Shown piece after piece: positions 25,047-34,149 of a stretch of 64,000 nucleotides of DNA. Origin of the DNA: Nisaea sediminum (GTDB taxonomy: Bacteria; Pseudomonadota; Alphaproteobacteria; Thalassobaculales; Thalassobaculaceae). Position numbers and translations under genes: made by a program. The stretch covers positions 1 through 64,000 of the forward strand of contig NZ_JACZCQ010000006.1 in the NCBI RefSeq assembly GCF_014904705.1, read 5' to 3'. Below the pieces are notes generated by a model, which saw only the letters and a list, made by a program, of their open reading frames with translations, was not told the origin of the DNA and made no database searches. The stretch's first letter is position 1. The number at the start of each line of letters is the position of its first letter.

Positions 25047-27344
25047 ATGATATCGGAACGCCTTCTCGGCCGCTTGCTTATTGCGGTCGCGACCGCCGGG
25101 CTGATCGCCGGACTGATCGCCTGGCAGACCGGGCATGATACCGCCTCGATCTGGATCTGGGGCCTCGCCACGCTACCGGTCGTCGTCTCGCTCGCCATTT
25201 CCATGACCCGCGCATTGCTTGCCGGGCGCATGGGCGTGGATGCCGTCGCGCTGCTTTCCATGTCGGCCGCGCTTGCCCTCGGGGAGACCCTCGCCGGCGT
25301 CGTCGTCGCGGTGATGTATGCGGGCGGAAACGTTCTCGAGGATTTCGCCGTCTCCCGGGCAGAACGCAACCTGAAGAGCCTGACGGACCGTGCGCCGCGT
25401 ACCGCGCACCGCTATGTCGACGGAACGCTGGAGGATATCGGCGTCGAGCAGGTCGCGGAGCGGGACCGCCTGCTGGTGCGCACCGGCGAGGTCATTCCCG
25501 TCGACGGCGTGATCCTCGAGACCGGGGCCGACAGGACGGCCACCATCGACGAGTCGGCGCTGACCGGCGAGCCGATCCCGGTCGAGCGCCATGCCGGCGA
25601 GCCCGTGCGGAGCGGCGCGGTGAATTCGGGTGTCCCTTTCAGCCTGCAGGCGACCGCGACGGCAAGCGAGAGCACCTATGCCGGCATCGTCGCGATGGTC
25701 GCCGCCGCGCAGACCGCACAGGCCCCCTTCATCCGCATGGCCGACCGTTTCGCCCTGCTGCTGTTGCCGCTCGCCGTGACGGTCGCCGGCGCCGCATGGT
25801 TCCTCTCGGGAGACCCAGTGCGAGGCCTCGCGGTGCTGGTCGTCGCCACGCCCTGCCCGCTGATCCTCGCCGCTCCCGTCGCCTTCATTTCCGGCGTCTC
25901 GCTCGCGGCCCGGCGCGGGGTGCTGGTGAAGGGAGGAATGGCGCTCGAGGCACTCGCCCGCGCGCATACGATCCTCTTCGACAAGACCGGCACGCTGACC
26001 ATCGGCGGCGCCCGCCTCGTCGCGGTAGAGACCGCGCCGGGTCACGATCCGGTCGAGGTGCTGCGCCTCGCCGCCTGCCTTGAGCAGGCGTCGCATCATG
26101 TGATTGCCCAGGCGATCGTGGGGGCGGCCGAATCCCGCGGCCTGACGCTCGTGCCGCCGACCGACGTGCGCGAGGAACTCGGCGCCGGCCTCACCGGCAC
26201 GGTAGACGGCAAGCGGGTCGCCGCCGGCAGCCTGACCATGACCACCGGCGGCAACCAGCGCGCCGCCTGGGTCGACCGCGCCCAGCGCCGGGCCTCCTGG
26301 CGCTCCGCGCTGTCGGTCTTCGTGACGGTCGACGGTGCACTCGTCGGCGCCCTTCTGCTCGGCGACTCCCTCCGGCGGGAAGCGCCACGCGCCATCCGCG
26401 CGCTGCGCGAGGCCGGGATCGGCCGCATCGTCATGGTGACGGGCGACCATGCGGACGCGGCCGAAACCATCGGCGCCGCGCTCGATCTCGACGCGGTGCT
26501 CGCCAACCGGGTTCCGGCGGACAAGGTCGATGCGGTCGAATTCGAGAAGAAGCGTCATCCGACCCTGATGGTCGGCGACGGCATCAACGATGCACCGGCC
26601 CTCGCCGCCGCCGACATGGGGATCGCCATGGGCGCGCGCGGCGCCAGCGCCAGCTCGGAGGCTGCCGACGCCGTGGTGCTGATCGACCGGCTCGACCGGG
26701 TGGCGGACGCGCTTGCGATCGCCAAGCGCTCACGCCGCATCGCGATGGAAAGCATCGTCGCCGGCATGGTCATGTCGCTCGTCGCGATGGCGTTCGCGGC
26801 CGCCGGCTACCTGACACCGGTCGCCGGTGCCATCCTGCAGGAAGGGATCGATGTCGCGGTGATCCTGAACGCGCTCCGCGCCCTGGTGCCGCCGGGCCTC
26901 GGGATGAAGCCGAGCCTGCCGGAAGAGGCCGCCCAGCGGCTGCGCGACGAGCATGAGGAAGTGGAAGCCTGGCTCGACCAGCTCCGGGCCCATGCGGACG
27001 CGCTCGACGATGCGGAGGGTGCGGAAGCTCTGGCGCATATCGCCGAGGCGAACCGGATCATCAACGAGGATATCGTCCCGCACGAGCGCGAGGACGAGGT
27101 CAATGTCTACCCGAAGCTGGTGCCCCATCTCGGCAACGCGCACGGGCTCGCGGCGATGAGCCGGGCGCACCGAGAGATCCAGCACCTCGGCCGCCTGCTC
27201 GACCGGCTGGTGAGCGGCGTCGGCGAGGACGAGGCGGACCGCTACCTGATCCGCGACGCCCAGCGCATCATCGAGTCCGTAGACGCCCTGGTGCGCATCC
27301 ACAACGCCCAGGAAGAGGACATCTTCGACTACGCGGCGGGCTAG
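25047..27344 (+). CDS. P1B-type metal-transporting ATPase with C-terminal hemerythrin domain
   Basis: A 765-residue metal pump lacking an N-terminal HMA domain. In order: two to four N-terminal membrane helices, actuator loop DESALTGEPIPVE, the membrane metal site ATPCPLILAAPVA (TPC in place of CPC), phosphorylation motif FDKTGTLT, and hinge MVGDGINDAPALAAADMG. From about residue 630 a hemerythrin-like four-helix bundle follows, with HEEVEAWLDQL, VPHEREDEVNVYPKL, AHREIQHLGRLLDR and IHNAQEEDIFDY carrying His/carboxylate ligands. TPC plus hemerythrin fits the P1B-5 (Nia-like, Ni/Fe) class. GGGAGG precedes the ATG at 25047. Specificity is inferred. Confidence 0.9.
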   Translation: MISERLLGRLLIAVATAGLIAGLIAWQTGHDTASIWIWGLATLPVVVSLAISMTRALLAGRMGVDAVALLSMSAALALGETLAGVVVAVMYAGGNVLEDFAVSRAERNLKSLTDRAPRTAHRYVDGTLEDIGVEQVAERDRLLVRTGEVIPVDGVILETGADRTATIDESALTGEPIPVERHAGEPVRSGAVNSGVPFSLQATATASESTYAGIVAMVAAAQTAQAPFIRMADRFALLLLPLAVTVAGAAWFLSGDPVRGLAVLVVATPCPLILAAPVAFISGVSLAARRGVLVKGGMALEALARAHTILFDKTGTLTIGGARLVAVETAPGHDPVEVLRLAACLEQASHHVIAQAIVGAAESRGLTLVPPTDVREELGAGLTGTVDGKRVAAGSLTMTTGGNQRAAWVDRAQRRASWRSALSVFVTVDGALVGALLLGDSLRREAPRAIRALREAGIGRIVMVTGDHADAAETIGAALDLDAVLANRVPADKVDAVEFEKKRHPTLMVGDGINDAPALAAADMGIAMGARGASASSEAADAVVLIDRLDRVADALAIAKRSRRIAMESIVAGMVMSLVAMAFAAAGYLTPVAGAILQEGIDVAVILNALRALVPPGLGMKPSLPEEAAQRLRDEHEEVEAWLDQLRAHADALDDAEGAEALAHIAEANRIINEDIVPHEREDEVNVYPKLVPHLGNAHGLAAMSRAHREIQHLGRLLDRLVSGVGEDEADRYLIRDAQRIIESVDALVRIHNAQEEDIFDYAAG

Positions 27345-27646
27345 ACCCGGACACGGAGCTCCGCAACGCGGCTGCAGGTAGAGCACAGGTGCCTTTCTTC
27401 CGCGTGTGCGCCGTCGGAGCTGAAAAAGCGAGCAAATCCCTGTAGTTTCGTGAACAGCCTCCCACCTCGCGCGCATCACGCATGCAATGCTGCGCTGCAC
27501 AATAATATTGAGATAGGTCAGCATTACTGTATTATGAGGCGCGAACGGACGCCTTCTCGTGCGTCTCCCGGCGAAACCGCACGGGGGTCGGAAGAGTGGG
27601 CGGGAAATCCCGGGACATCCATCGATTTCGAGAGAGATGCGCACCC
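27345..27646 (+). promoter_or_regulatory. 302-base gap with a candidate promoter for the SulP gene
   Basis: TTGAGA at 27508-27513 and TATTAT at 27530-27535 are 16 bases apart in a locally AT-rich patch, giving a start near 27542 and a leader of about 105 bases. The rest of the gap shows no convincing gene, hairpin or repeat. Confidence 0.45.
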
Positions 27647-29248
27647 ATGCTGCAGGCGATGAAAACGCGTTTGTCATCCGCGACGGACGGAACCAATCAA
27701 GAGCACAAGCTGACCCCCGGCCAGATCAAGACGGACATCCTCTCCGGCCTCACCGTCGCCCTCGCTCTAGTTCCGGAAGCGGTCGCCTTCGCCTTCGTCG
27801 CCCATGTGCATCCGCTGGTCGGCCTCTATGCCGCCTTTATCGTCGGCCTGATCACCGCCGTCTTCGGCGGCCGGCCGGGCATGATCTCCGGCGCGACCGG
27901 CGCGCTCGCCGTCGTCATGGTCGATCTCGTCACAAGGCACGGGGTCGAATATCTGTTCGCCACCGTCGTCCTGATGGGCCTATTGCAGATCTTCGCCGGC
28001 GTGATGCGCTGGGGCAAATTCATCCGGATGGTGCCGCATCCGGTCATGCTCGGCTTCGTGAACGGGCTTGCGATCGTCATCTTCCTCGCCCAACTCGGCC
28101 AGTTCAAGGTGAAGACACCGGAAGGCGGAACCACTTGGATGAGCGGAGAGCCGCTCTATCTGATGCTCGGCTTCACCGCCGTGACGATGGCGCTGATCTA
28201 TGTCGTGCCAAGGATCACCAAGTTCATCCCGGCCCCGCTCGCCGCGGTCGGCATCGTCTCGCTGGTGGTCATCGGCTTCGATCTGGACCTGCCGCGCGTC
28301 GGCGATCTCGCCAGCATCGAGGGCGGGTTGCCCGCCTTCCACATTCCGATGGTGCCGCTGACGCTCGAGACCTTCGAAGTGATCCTGCCCTATTCGCTGA
28401 TCCTCGCCGCCATCGGCCTGATCGAGAGCCTCCTGACCCTGAACGTCGTCGCCGACATGACCGAGACCAAGGGCGGCGCCTCCAGGGAATGCCTCGCCCA
28501 GGGCATGGCCAACACGGTCACCGGTTTCTTCGGCGGCATGGGCGGCTGCGCGATGATCGGGCAGAGCGTGATCAACGTGAAATCCGGCGGCCGCACCCGG
28601 CTCTCCGGCATTTCCGCCGCGCTCTTCCTGCTGAGCTTCATTCTCTTCGCCTCCAGCCTGATCGAGCAGATCCCGCTCGCGGCGCTGGTCGGCGTCATGT
28701 TCATGGTGGTGATCGGCACCTTCGCCTGGCGCAGCCTGACCATCATGCGCCGGATCCCGCGCAAGGACGCGCTGCTGATCGTGCTCGTCACCATCGTCAC
28801 CGTCTTTACCGATCTCGCCATCGCGGTCGTGATCGGCGTGATCCTGGCCGCCCTGTTCTACGCCTGGAACGCGGCGACGCGGATGCATGCCGTCTCCGGC
28901 ATCGACGTCTCCGGCGCCAAGATCTACAGCCTCGACGGCCCGCTCTTCTTCGGCTCGACCGAGAGCTTCCTCGCCCAGTTCACGCCGAAGGAAGACCCGG
29001 ACCGCGTCGTCATCGACTTCATGAATTCACGGGTGGTCGACCATTCCGGCCTGCAGGCGATCGAGAGCCTCGCCAAACGATATGACGAACTCGGCAAGCG
29101 CCTGCAGCTCCGCCATCTGAGCCGCGACTGCAAGGTACTCCTCGGCAAGGCGGGACAGCTCGTGGAAGAGCGCGACGACGAGGATCCGGTCTACGGGGTC
29201 GCCAGCGACTACGACCTCCGCATCGGTCAGGTCGGCACGGGGCACTGA
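27647..29248 (+). CDS. SulP family anion transporter with STAS domain
   Basis: Inner-membrane sulfate/bicarbonate-type anion permease, 533 residues from ATG 27647 (an in-frame ATG at 27659 is an alternative). Signature region DILSGLTVALALVPEAVAFA in the first helices, PGMISGATGALAVVMVDLV, repeated hydrophobic helices to about residue 420, and a C-terminal STAS domain (VVIDFMNSRVVDHSGLQAIE). The truncated N-terminal repeat and MTETKGGASRECLAQGMANT are typical of the YbaR/SulP bacterial branch. The anion is not deducible; no cysteine biosynthesis or carbonic anhydrase gene is adjacent. Confidence 0.88.
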   Translation: MLQAMKTRLSSATDGTNQEHKLTPGQIKTDILSGLTVALALVPEAVAFAFVAHVHPLVGLYAAFIVGLITAVFGGRPGMISGATGALAVVMVDLVTRHGVEYLFATVVLMGLLQIFAGVMRWGKFIRMVPHPVMLGFVNGLAIVIFLAQLGQFKVKTPEGGTTWMSGEPLYLMLGFTAVTMALIYVVPRITKFIPAPLAAVGIVSLVVIGFDLDLPRVGDLASIEGGLPAFHIPMVPLTLETFEVILPYSLILAAIGLIESLLTLNVVADMTETKGGASRECLAQGMANTVTGFFGGMGGCAMIGQSVINVKSGGRTRLSGISAALFLLSFILFASSLIEQIPLAALVGVMFMVVIGTFAWRSLTIMRRIPRKDALLIVLVTIVTVFTDLAIAVVIGVILAALFYAWNAATRMHAVSGIDVSGAKIYSLDGPLFFGSTESFLAQFTPKEDPDRVVIDFMNSRVVDHSGLQAIESLAKRYDELGKRLQLRHLSRDCKVLLGKAGQLVEERDDEDPVYGVASDYDLRIGQVGTGH

Positions 29249-29283
29249 TTACCCGAATGCCGACCCACCCCTTCCGGTCGGGG

Positions 29284-29724
29284 TTATTTCGCGAGCTTGG
29301 GGTCGATCTGCCAGATCTCGCTGACCAGACGGTCGCCGTGATAGGTCAGGACGTAATGCACCGGCACGGTTCCCTTGCCGAGGAACTTCACGTTCGCGGA
29401 GACCGTGCTGCCTTTCGGATTGGCGTGCTCCGCGACATCGGACACCTCGACCTTCAGCGGCCCCTGGGCGCCGGTGAACTTGCGCCAGACCGTTTCGATA
29501 CTGGCCTTGCCCGCATGGACACCGTCGAGCGGCCCCCCGATCCAGTAGAGCGTCGCATTGTCCGCGTAGTCGGCGAGGATCGCTTCGACGGCGCCCTTGC
29601 CGATGGCCTCGAAATGACCCGTCGCCCTGTCCCGCGCGGAAGCGGCGAACGCGTCCGCCGCGAAAGCCGAAACGGACATCAGTCCGACGGCGACGAGAAG
29701 TGCGGATTTCTTGAATGCTTTCAT
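29284..29724 (-). CDS. exported NTF2/SnoaL-like protein
   Basis: A 146-residue protein with a signal peptide (KSALLVAVGLMSVSAFA, cleavage near AFAAS) and a SnoaL-like alpha+beta fold: GHFEAIGKGAVEAILADYAD, then NATLYWIGGPLDGVHAGK, a pattern shared with ketosteroid-isomerase-like small proteins. The ligand is unknown. GGAGGG precedes the ATG at 29724. It is convergent with the SulP gene and downstream of the anti-sigma gene by 94 bases, so it may belong to the ECF sigma regulon, which is inference from position. Confidence 0.78.
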   Translation of the reverse strand: MKAFKKSALLVAVGLMSVSAFAADAFAASARDRATGHFEAIGKGAVEAILADYADNATLYWIGGPLDGVHAGKASIETVWRKFTGAQGPLKVEVSDVAEHANPKGSTVSANVKFLGKGTVPVHYVLTYHGDRLVSEIWQIDPKLAK

Positions 29725-29818
29725 TATCTGGCCCTCCAGTGACCGGTTGCGAATGAAAGCATCTACGCCGCGAGATCGAATTTATTCCCTCGCGCTGCGG
29801 CTTTTTCCCATCTCCCCG

Positions 29819-30601
29819 TCACGATTCGTAGAGGGCCCGTACAATCCGGGCGGCTCCGGAGAGTTCCTGCTCGGAGAAACCGCCGGAGAGGCCGAACCCC
29901 TTGTGGCCGTCCACCCAATAGACCACGCCGGCCCCGGCATTGCGCCGGTATTGCATCGGAGTCCGACGCGCGCCCGCGAGGTCGTTCCTGACATAGACGA
30001 CCATGCGGCGCCCCTGCCCGTTTTCGTACATCAGAAGAGCCGCCGGCGCGGCCTCGCCCATCAGCAAACGTCCACCCACGAGGGTGAAACCGATGGTCTC
30101 GAGCCGCGGGATCTCGAAGGACATGCCCATCCGGTTCGACAGCCATGCCGAGAGATGGTCGGCATCCGTCCCGCTGACCTCGACCGGATGCCGGACTTCG
30201 GGAGCGTAGACCGTATAGGCAGTCGCGGCCCGGTCGGCGATCCGGGCGGCATCACTCGACGGACCTCCCAGATACCCATTGGCAAACCAGCCGGATGCTC
30301 CGCCGACCAGAAGGCCCGCAATGGCAGCGGCGGCCGCGAAACGGACGTGGAAACGGGGGCGCCGGGGCGGAACGAGAAAACCGGACTCGATCTCCGTCGC
30401 CGGTTCGCCAAGGGCCGGATCCAGAGCTTCGCGCAGCGTCTCGTTGAGCGATCTGTATTCCGCGACCTGTCGCGCCGCGTCCGGATGCTCCGAGAGATAG
30501 GCTTCGACCGCCGCCGCGCGTGCGGGCGATAGCCTGTCGTCCGCGTAGGCGTGAAAGTCGTCGGTGGTGATCGGAAGGTCGTCGTCGTGGTTCGTCGGCA
30601 T
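29819..30601 (-). CDS. membrane anti-sigma factor
   Basis: A 260-residue single-span protein coded one base after the ECF sigma gene. The N-terminal 60 residues (FHAYADDRLSPARAAAVEAY, then LSEHPDAARQVAEYR) form the helical sigma-binding module typical of alphaproteobacterial anti-sigma factors, without the HxxxCxxC zinc motif. A transmembrane helix (AAAAAIAGLLVGGASGWF) is near residue 105, and the C-terminal part is periplasmic. Pairing with the sigma factor is strongly supported by context. Confidence 0.83.
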   Translation of the reverse strand: MPTNHDDDLPITTDDFHAYADDRLSPARAAAVEAYLSEHPDAARQVAEYRSLNETLREALDPALGEPATEIESGFLVPPRRPRFHVRFAAAAAIAGLLVGGASGWFANGYLGGPSSDAARIADRAATAYTVYAPEVRHPVEVSGTDADHLSAWLSNRMGMSFEIPRLETIGFTLVGGRLLMGEAAPAALLMYENGQGRRMVVYVRNDLAGARRTPMQYRRNAGAGVVYWVDGHKGFGLSGGFSEQELSGAARIVRALYES

Positions 30602-30602
30602 G

Positions 30603-31139
30603 TCACTTCACCTGTCTGATGGCCGGCGTCGCGGCCGCGCGGAAACAGAGTTCGCGCAACCGTTCCCGCCCCCTGTGCAATCTCGACATCAACGTGCCCG
30701 TCCGCACACCGAGGATCTGGGCCGCTTCCTCGTAGCTCAGCCCCTCGACGGCGACGAGCATGACCGCCTCGCGCTGATCATCGTTCAGGCTATCGAGAGC
30801 AGCCAGAACCTGCCGCACCTCGGCGCGCTGTTCCTGCTCCGCGGCGGAGGACAATTGCACCGTTCCGGCATCGATGGACACCAGATCCGGGCGGACGGCC
30901 CGGCTCCGCACCTGATTGACGAAGATGTTGTGCATGATGGTAAACAGCCACGGCCTCAGCCGTCTGTCCTGCTGCCAGAGATGGAACCGGCTCAACGCCC
31001 GCTCAAGGCAACTCTGCACCAGATCGTCGGCGCCGTCCCCCCCACGGGTCAGGACGCGCGCGTATCGCCTGAGATGGGGTATCTCCTCCGTCAGCAGGAG
31101 ACGGGCATCCTTCTGGTGCGTCAACGCGGCGTCCTCCAC
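30603..31139 (-). CDS. ECF-type RNA polymerase sigma factor
   Basis: Extracytoplasmic-function sigma factor, 178 residues from GTG 31139, which follows GGAG; the longer open frame to 31334 is not plausible coding sequence. Region 2 reads DDLVQSCLERALSRFHLWQQ with RPWLFTIMHNIFVNQVRS, and region 4 reads LSYEEAAQILGVRTGTLMSR followed by LHRGRERLRE. The next gene, one base after its stop, encodes the anti-sigma factor. On the minus strand, GGAATAA about 45 bases upstream resembles an ECF -35 element and could allow autoregulation. Confidence 0.9.
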   Translation of the reverse strand: MEDAALTHQKDARLLLTEEIPHLRRYARVLTRGGDGADDLVQSCLERALSRFHLWQQDRRLRPWLFTIMHNIFVNQVRSRAVRPDLVSIDAGTVQLSSAAEQEQRAEVRQVLAALDSLNDDQREAVMLVAVEGLSYEEAAQILGVRTGTLMSRLHRGRERLRELCFRAAATPAIRQVK

Positions 31140-31224
31140 CAATCTCCGGCCGGTCCGGAGACTGGCTCTGATAAGGGGAATACAGCGCGTCGCGCATTTT
31201 ATTCCCGCGGCACCGGAAATTTTT

Positions 31225-32613
31225 TCAGAGCGCGAGAGAGGGGCGCATCGGACGTCCGACGATGCCCTCGATCGCGAGACCGATGGAGAGCGCGTGCGCG
31301 TCCATTCCGCGCCGGCACAGCACCTGAAGGCCAACCGGCAGCGCCGAGCCGAACTGCTGGATCGGGATCGAGATGCCGCACATGCCCCAGAGATTACCCG
31401 GTTGCGTATTGCGCGAGGCGGCCATGCCGCGCGCGCCGCCTTCCTCGGTCTTCAGCGCCTCCGCCGGCAGCGTTACCATGGGGGTAGTCGGCGCGATCAG
31501 CCCATCCAGCGGACGCAGCGCTTCGTCCGCCAGCTTCTTCAGCGTCTCGTGGCGGCGCAGCGCCAGCGCGTAGTCGATCGCGGAGACATCCAGGCCAACC
31601 GACGCCCGCGCCGCGGTGACGCTGTCCATGCCGTTGCGGCCCGCCTTGAAACGGTCGACGCCGAGGCTCGCCAGGATCTCGGTGCCCACGATCGGCGGGA
31701 AGATCGTTTCCCGCTCCTTCGGGTCCGGCAGGTCGCTCTTGTCGAGTTCGACGATCGTGATCCCGACCTCAACCAGCGCCCGCAGTGCCTTGTCCATGCA
31801 GTCTTCGACCTCCGGATCGAGATCCTCGAAGAAGAACTCGCGCAGCAGACCGAGGCGAAGCGTGTCGGGCGAGACCGCTTCCGGAACCTGGATGCCCATA
31901 GTCGCCGCATGCACGATGGCCGAGTCCTCCGCCGAACGGCAGAGCGCGCCGACGGTATCGAGGGTCGGCGAGAGCGGAAACACCCCGTCCGTCGGGATCA
32001 GGCCGATACTGGTCTTGAGGCCGGACAGGCCACAGAAGGACGCGGGGATCCGGATCGACCCGCCGGTATCGGAGCCGAGCGCGAAGCCGCACAAGCCCGC
32101 CGCCGTCGCCACACCCGAGCCGCTGGAGGATCCGCCCGGAATGCGCTTGGTTTCGAGATCCCAGGGATTCCAGGGCATGCCGCGGGCCTCGTTCTGGCCC
32201 GTCCCGCCGAGCGCGAACTCGACCGTCTTGGTCTTGCCGAGAATGACGACGCCGGCTTTCTTGAGACGCTGGACGTAGGTGCCCTCGGGGCCGGTGATTT
32301 CGGCGGACTCGATGAGCGAGCCGTTGGTCGTCGGCATGCCGTCCACCGCGTAGATATCCTTGACCCCGATCGGCACCCCCATCAGCGGGCCGAGGTCGGT
32401 CCCGGCGCGCAGAAGCCCGTCCATCGCCTGCGCGGTCTGCAACGCGGTTTCGGCGGCAACATGCTGAAAGGCACCGAGTTTTCCGTCGAGCGCATCGATG
32501 CGCTCAAGACAGGCCAACGTCACCGCCTCGCTGCTGGTTCGCCCCGCGCGCAGGTCGCGCGCAAAGCCCGCGAGCCCACCATTTTCAAACGGATCTTCCG
32601 GAATTCTTGCCAT
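31225..32613 (-). CDS. amidase-signature family hydrolase
   Basis: Ser-cisSer-Lys amidohydrolase of 462 residues. The catalytic Lys lies in MGVPIGVKDIYAVDG, the Gly/Ser-rich signature is IPGGSSSGSGVATAAGL, and the nucleophile region reads FALGSDTGGSIRIPASFCG. ATG 32613 is preceded by GGGGGTGAGGG; an overlapping GTG three codons upstream is less likely. It resembles aliphatic-amide or allophanate-type amidases rather than GatA (no gatB/gatC here). Substrate unknown. An ECF sigma gene lies 85 bases downstream on the same strand. Confidence 0.88.
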   Translation of the reverse strand: MARIPEDPFENGGLAGFARDLRAGRTSSEAVTLACLERIDALDGKLGAFQHVAAETALQTAQAMDGLLRAGTDLGPLMGVPIGVKDIYAVDGMPTTNGSLIESAEITGPEGTYVQRLKKAGVVILGKTKTVEFALGGTGQNEARGMPWNPWDLETKRIPGGSSSGSGVATAAGLCGFALGSDTGGSIRIPASFCGLSGLKTSIGLIPTDGVFPLSPTLDTVGALCRSAEDSAIVHAATMGIQVPEAVSPDTLRLGLLREFFFEDLDPEVEDCMDKALRALVEVGITIVELDKSDLPDPKERETIFPPIVGTEILASLGVDRFKAGRNGMDSVTAARASVGLDVSAIDYALALRRHETLKKLADEALRPLDGLIAPTTPMVTLPAEALKTEEGGARGMAASRNTQPGNLWGMCGISIPIQQFGSALPVGLQVLCRRGMDAHALSIGLAIEGIVGRPMRPSLAL

Positions 32614-32818
32614 CGCCCTCACCCCCTGCCTGCCATATTCCTGACGTGAATGGTCTGCAGATTAGCGTCCCTTGCCGTCAGGACAAAAGCGCGGACATGG
32701 CAAGAGAGCCGTCCGTGCGATCCGGGATTCGCCGCCTGCCTCCACTCGAGGCTATCGCTGGCGCTCCCGAGCGGCTATATCCTTGGGAGGTAACGCAAAT
32801 GGAAAGCCCGGGCGAGCG

Positions 32819-33223
32819 ATGATCACCACTCACTCCGCACTGATTTACGCCATGGTTCTGAGCGCGGCTGCAGACGGCAGCGTCGACGACGAGGAACTGG
32901 AGACGATCAGCGAAATCATCAATGTGCTGCCGATCTTCCAGGATTTCGAGATCGGCAATTTCGGCCAGATCGCAGGCTCCTGCATCGACCTGTTGAGCGA
33001 GCCGGATGGGCTCGACGCGGCGGTCGACCAGATCAAGCGCACACTGCCGGACCATCTCGGAGCGACCGCCTATGCGCTCGCCTGCGACGTTGTCGCCGCC
33101 GACGGCACGGCCACGCAGGAAGAACTGCGGTTCCTTGAGATCCTGCGCCACGAGCTGAATGTCGACCGTCTGACCGCGGCTGCCATCGAGCGCGGTTCGG
33201 CCGCGCGCTACGCGAGATCTTAA
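32819..33223 (+). CDS. TerB-like (tellurite-resistance B fold) protein
   Basis: A 134-residue helical protein with the acidic, metal-binding-like repeats of TerB/DjlA N-terminal domains: SAAADGSVDDEELETISEI early and CDVVAADGTATQEELRFLEI later, an internally duplicated A-A-D-G pattern. ATG 32819 (MITTHSALIYAMV) is taken as the start rather than the longer open frame. It is not part of a ter cluster. It lies 17 bases upstream of a dehydrogenase-like gene and may share its transcript. Confidence 0.8.
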   Translation: MITTHSALIYAMVLSAAADGSVDDEELETISEIINVLPIFQDFEIGNFGQIAGSCIDLLSEPDGLDAAVDQIKRTLPDHLGATAYALACDVVAADGTATQEELRFLEILRHELNVDRLTAAAIERGSAARYARS

Positions 33224-33240
33224 GCGGAGGGGGCCGCGCC

Positions 33241-34149
33241 ATGTCGGCCCAGAAACCACTCGACGGAAGACGGATCGGTCTGATCGGCCTCGGCCGGCGC
33301 GGCCTCGCGGTTGCGCGCAAACTGACCGAAAACGGTGCGCGTCTCCATGTCTGGACCCGGAACACGGCGAAAGCGGTGGGACTGGCGGAGGCGCATCCGC
33401 TGATCGAGGTCGAACCCTGCCCCCGGGATGTCGCGCGCTATACCGAGGCGACGCTGGTCGCGGTCAATAGCGACAAGGCGCTCGAACGGGTGATCTTCGA
33501 CCCGGATGAGGACCGTTACGGGGTTTTGCACGGCACACCTCCGGAAGGGCTGATTGTCGATATCGGCGAAACCGGCCCCAAGATCACACGGACATTCGCG
33601 GATAGGGTGCGTCAGAGCGGACGCCTCTGGATCGACGCGCCGATTACCGAGGCGGCTCTCGGCGGCACGCTCTCCGTCGGTGGTCAGGATACGGCCTTCG
33701 CCCGGATCTGGCCGGTCCTCCACGTGCTTTCGAAAAAGGTTCTCCATGCAGGCCCGATCGGCTCCGGCCAGGCGATCCGGACTTGCGGGGCCGCGATCCA
33801 CGGCCAGATGGTACAGGCTCTCGCGGAGGGTCTGGCGCTCGCCGCCGCCTCCGGTGTCGAAGCCGAGGCGTTGCTCGCCGCCCTTGCCGACAGCGCGGTC
33901 GGCGGCGCCGTCCTCAACGAGACCGGCCGCAGGATGGCGGACCGCGAATTCCGCGCCGGCCGCACCGTCCGGATGCAGGCGGAACTGACCGCGCAAGCCA
34001 AGGACCTCGCCCGCGCCGCGGGCCTCACGCTCGGCGGCCTCGACAGCAATGCCGCGCATTGGGAAACCCTGGTCGACGGGGGGCAGGGCGAACTCGACAT
34101 TTCCTCGCTGATCCTCGAGATCGCCGAAGCGCCGAAGGACCTGGAATGA
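33241..34149 (+). CDS. NAD-binding 6-phosphogluconate / beta-hydroxyacid dehydrogenase-like protein lacking the catalytic Lys
   Basis: A 302-residue member of the HIBADH/imine-reductase fold. The Rossmann fingerprint RIGLIGLGRRGLAVARKL binds the dinucleotide and WTRNTAKA follows strand 2. The domain-linker region reads GPIGSGQAIRTCGAAI, where dehydrogenases have GxGQxxKxxNN, so the catalytic Lys and following Asn are replaced by Arg and Ala. The DAPITEAALGGTLSVGG segment also lacks the usual SGG. GGAGGGGG precedes the ATG at 33241. Its stop overlaps the HAD gene start. It may be an imine-reductase-type or non-catalytic protein. Confidence 0.83.
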   Translation: MSAQKPLDGRRIGLIGLGRRGLAVARKLTENGARLHVWTRNTAKAVGLAEAHPLIEVEPCPRDVARYTEATLVAVNSDKALERVIFDPDEDRYGVLHGTPPEGLIVDIGETGPKITRTFADRVRQSGRLWIDAPITEAALGGTLSVGGQDTAFARIWPVLHVLSKKVLHAGPIGSGQAIRTCGAAIHGQMVQALAEGLALAAASGVEAEALLAALADSAVGGAVLNETGRRMADREFRAGRTVRMQAELTAQAKDLARAAGLTLGGLDSNAAHWETLVDGGQGELDISSLILEIAEAPKDLE

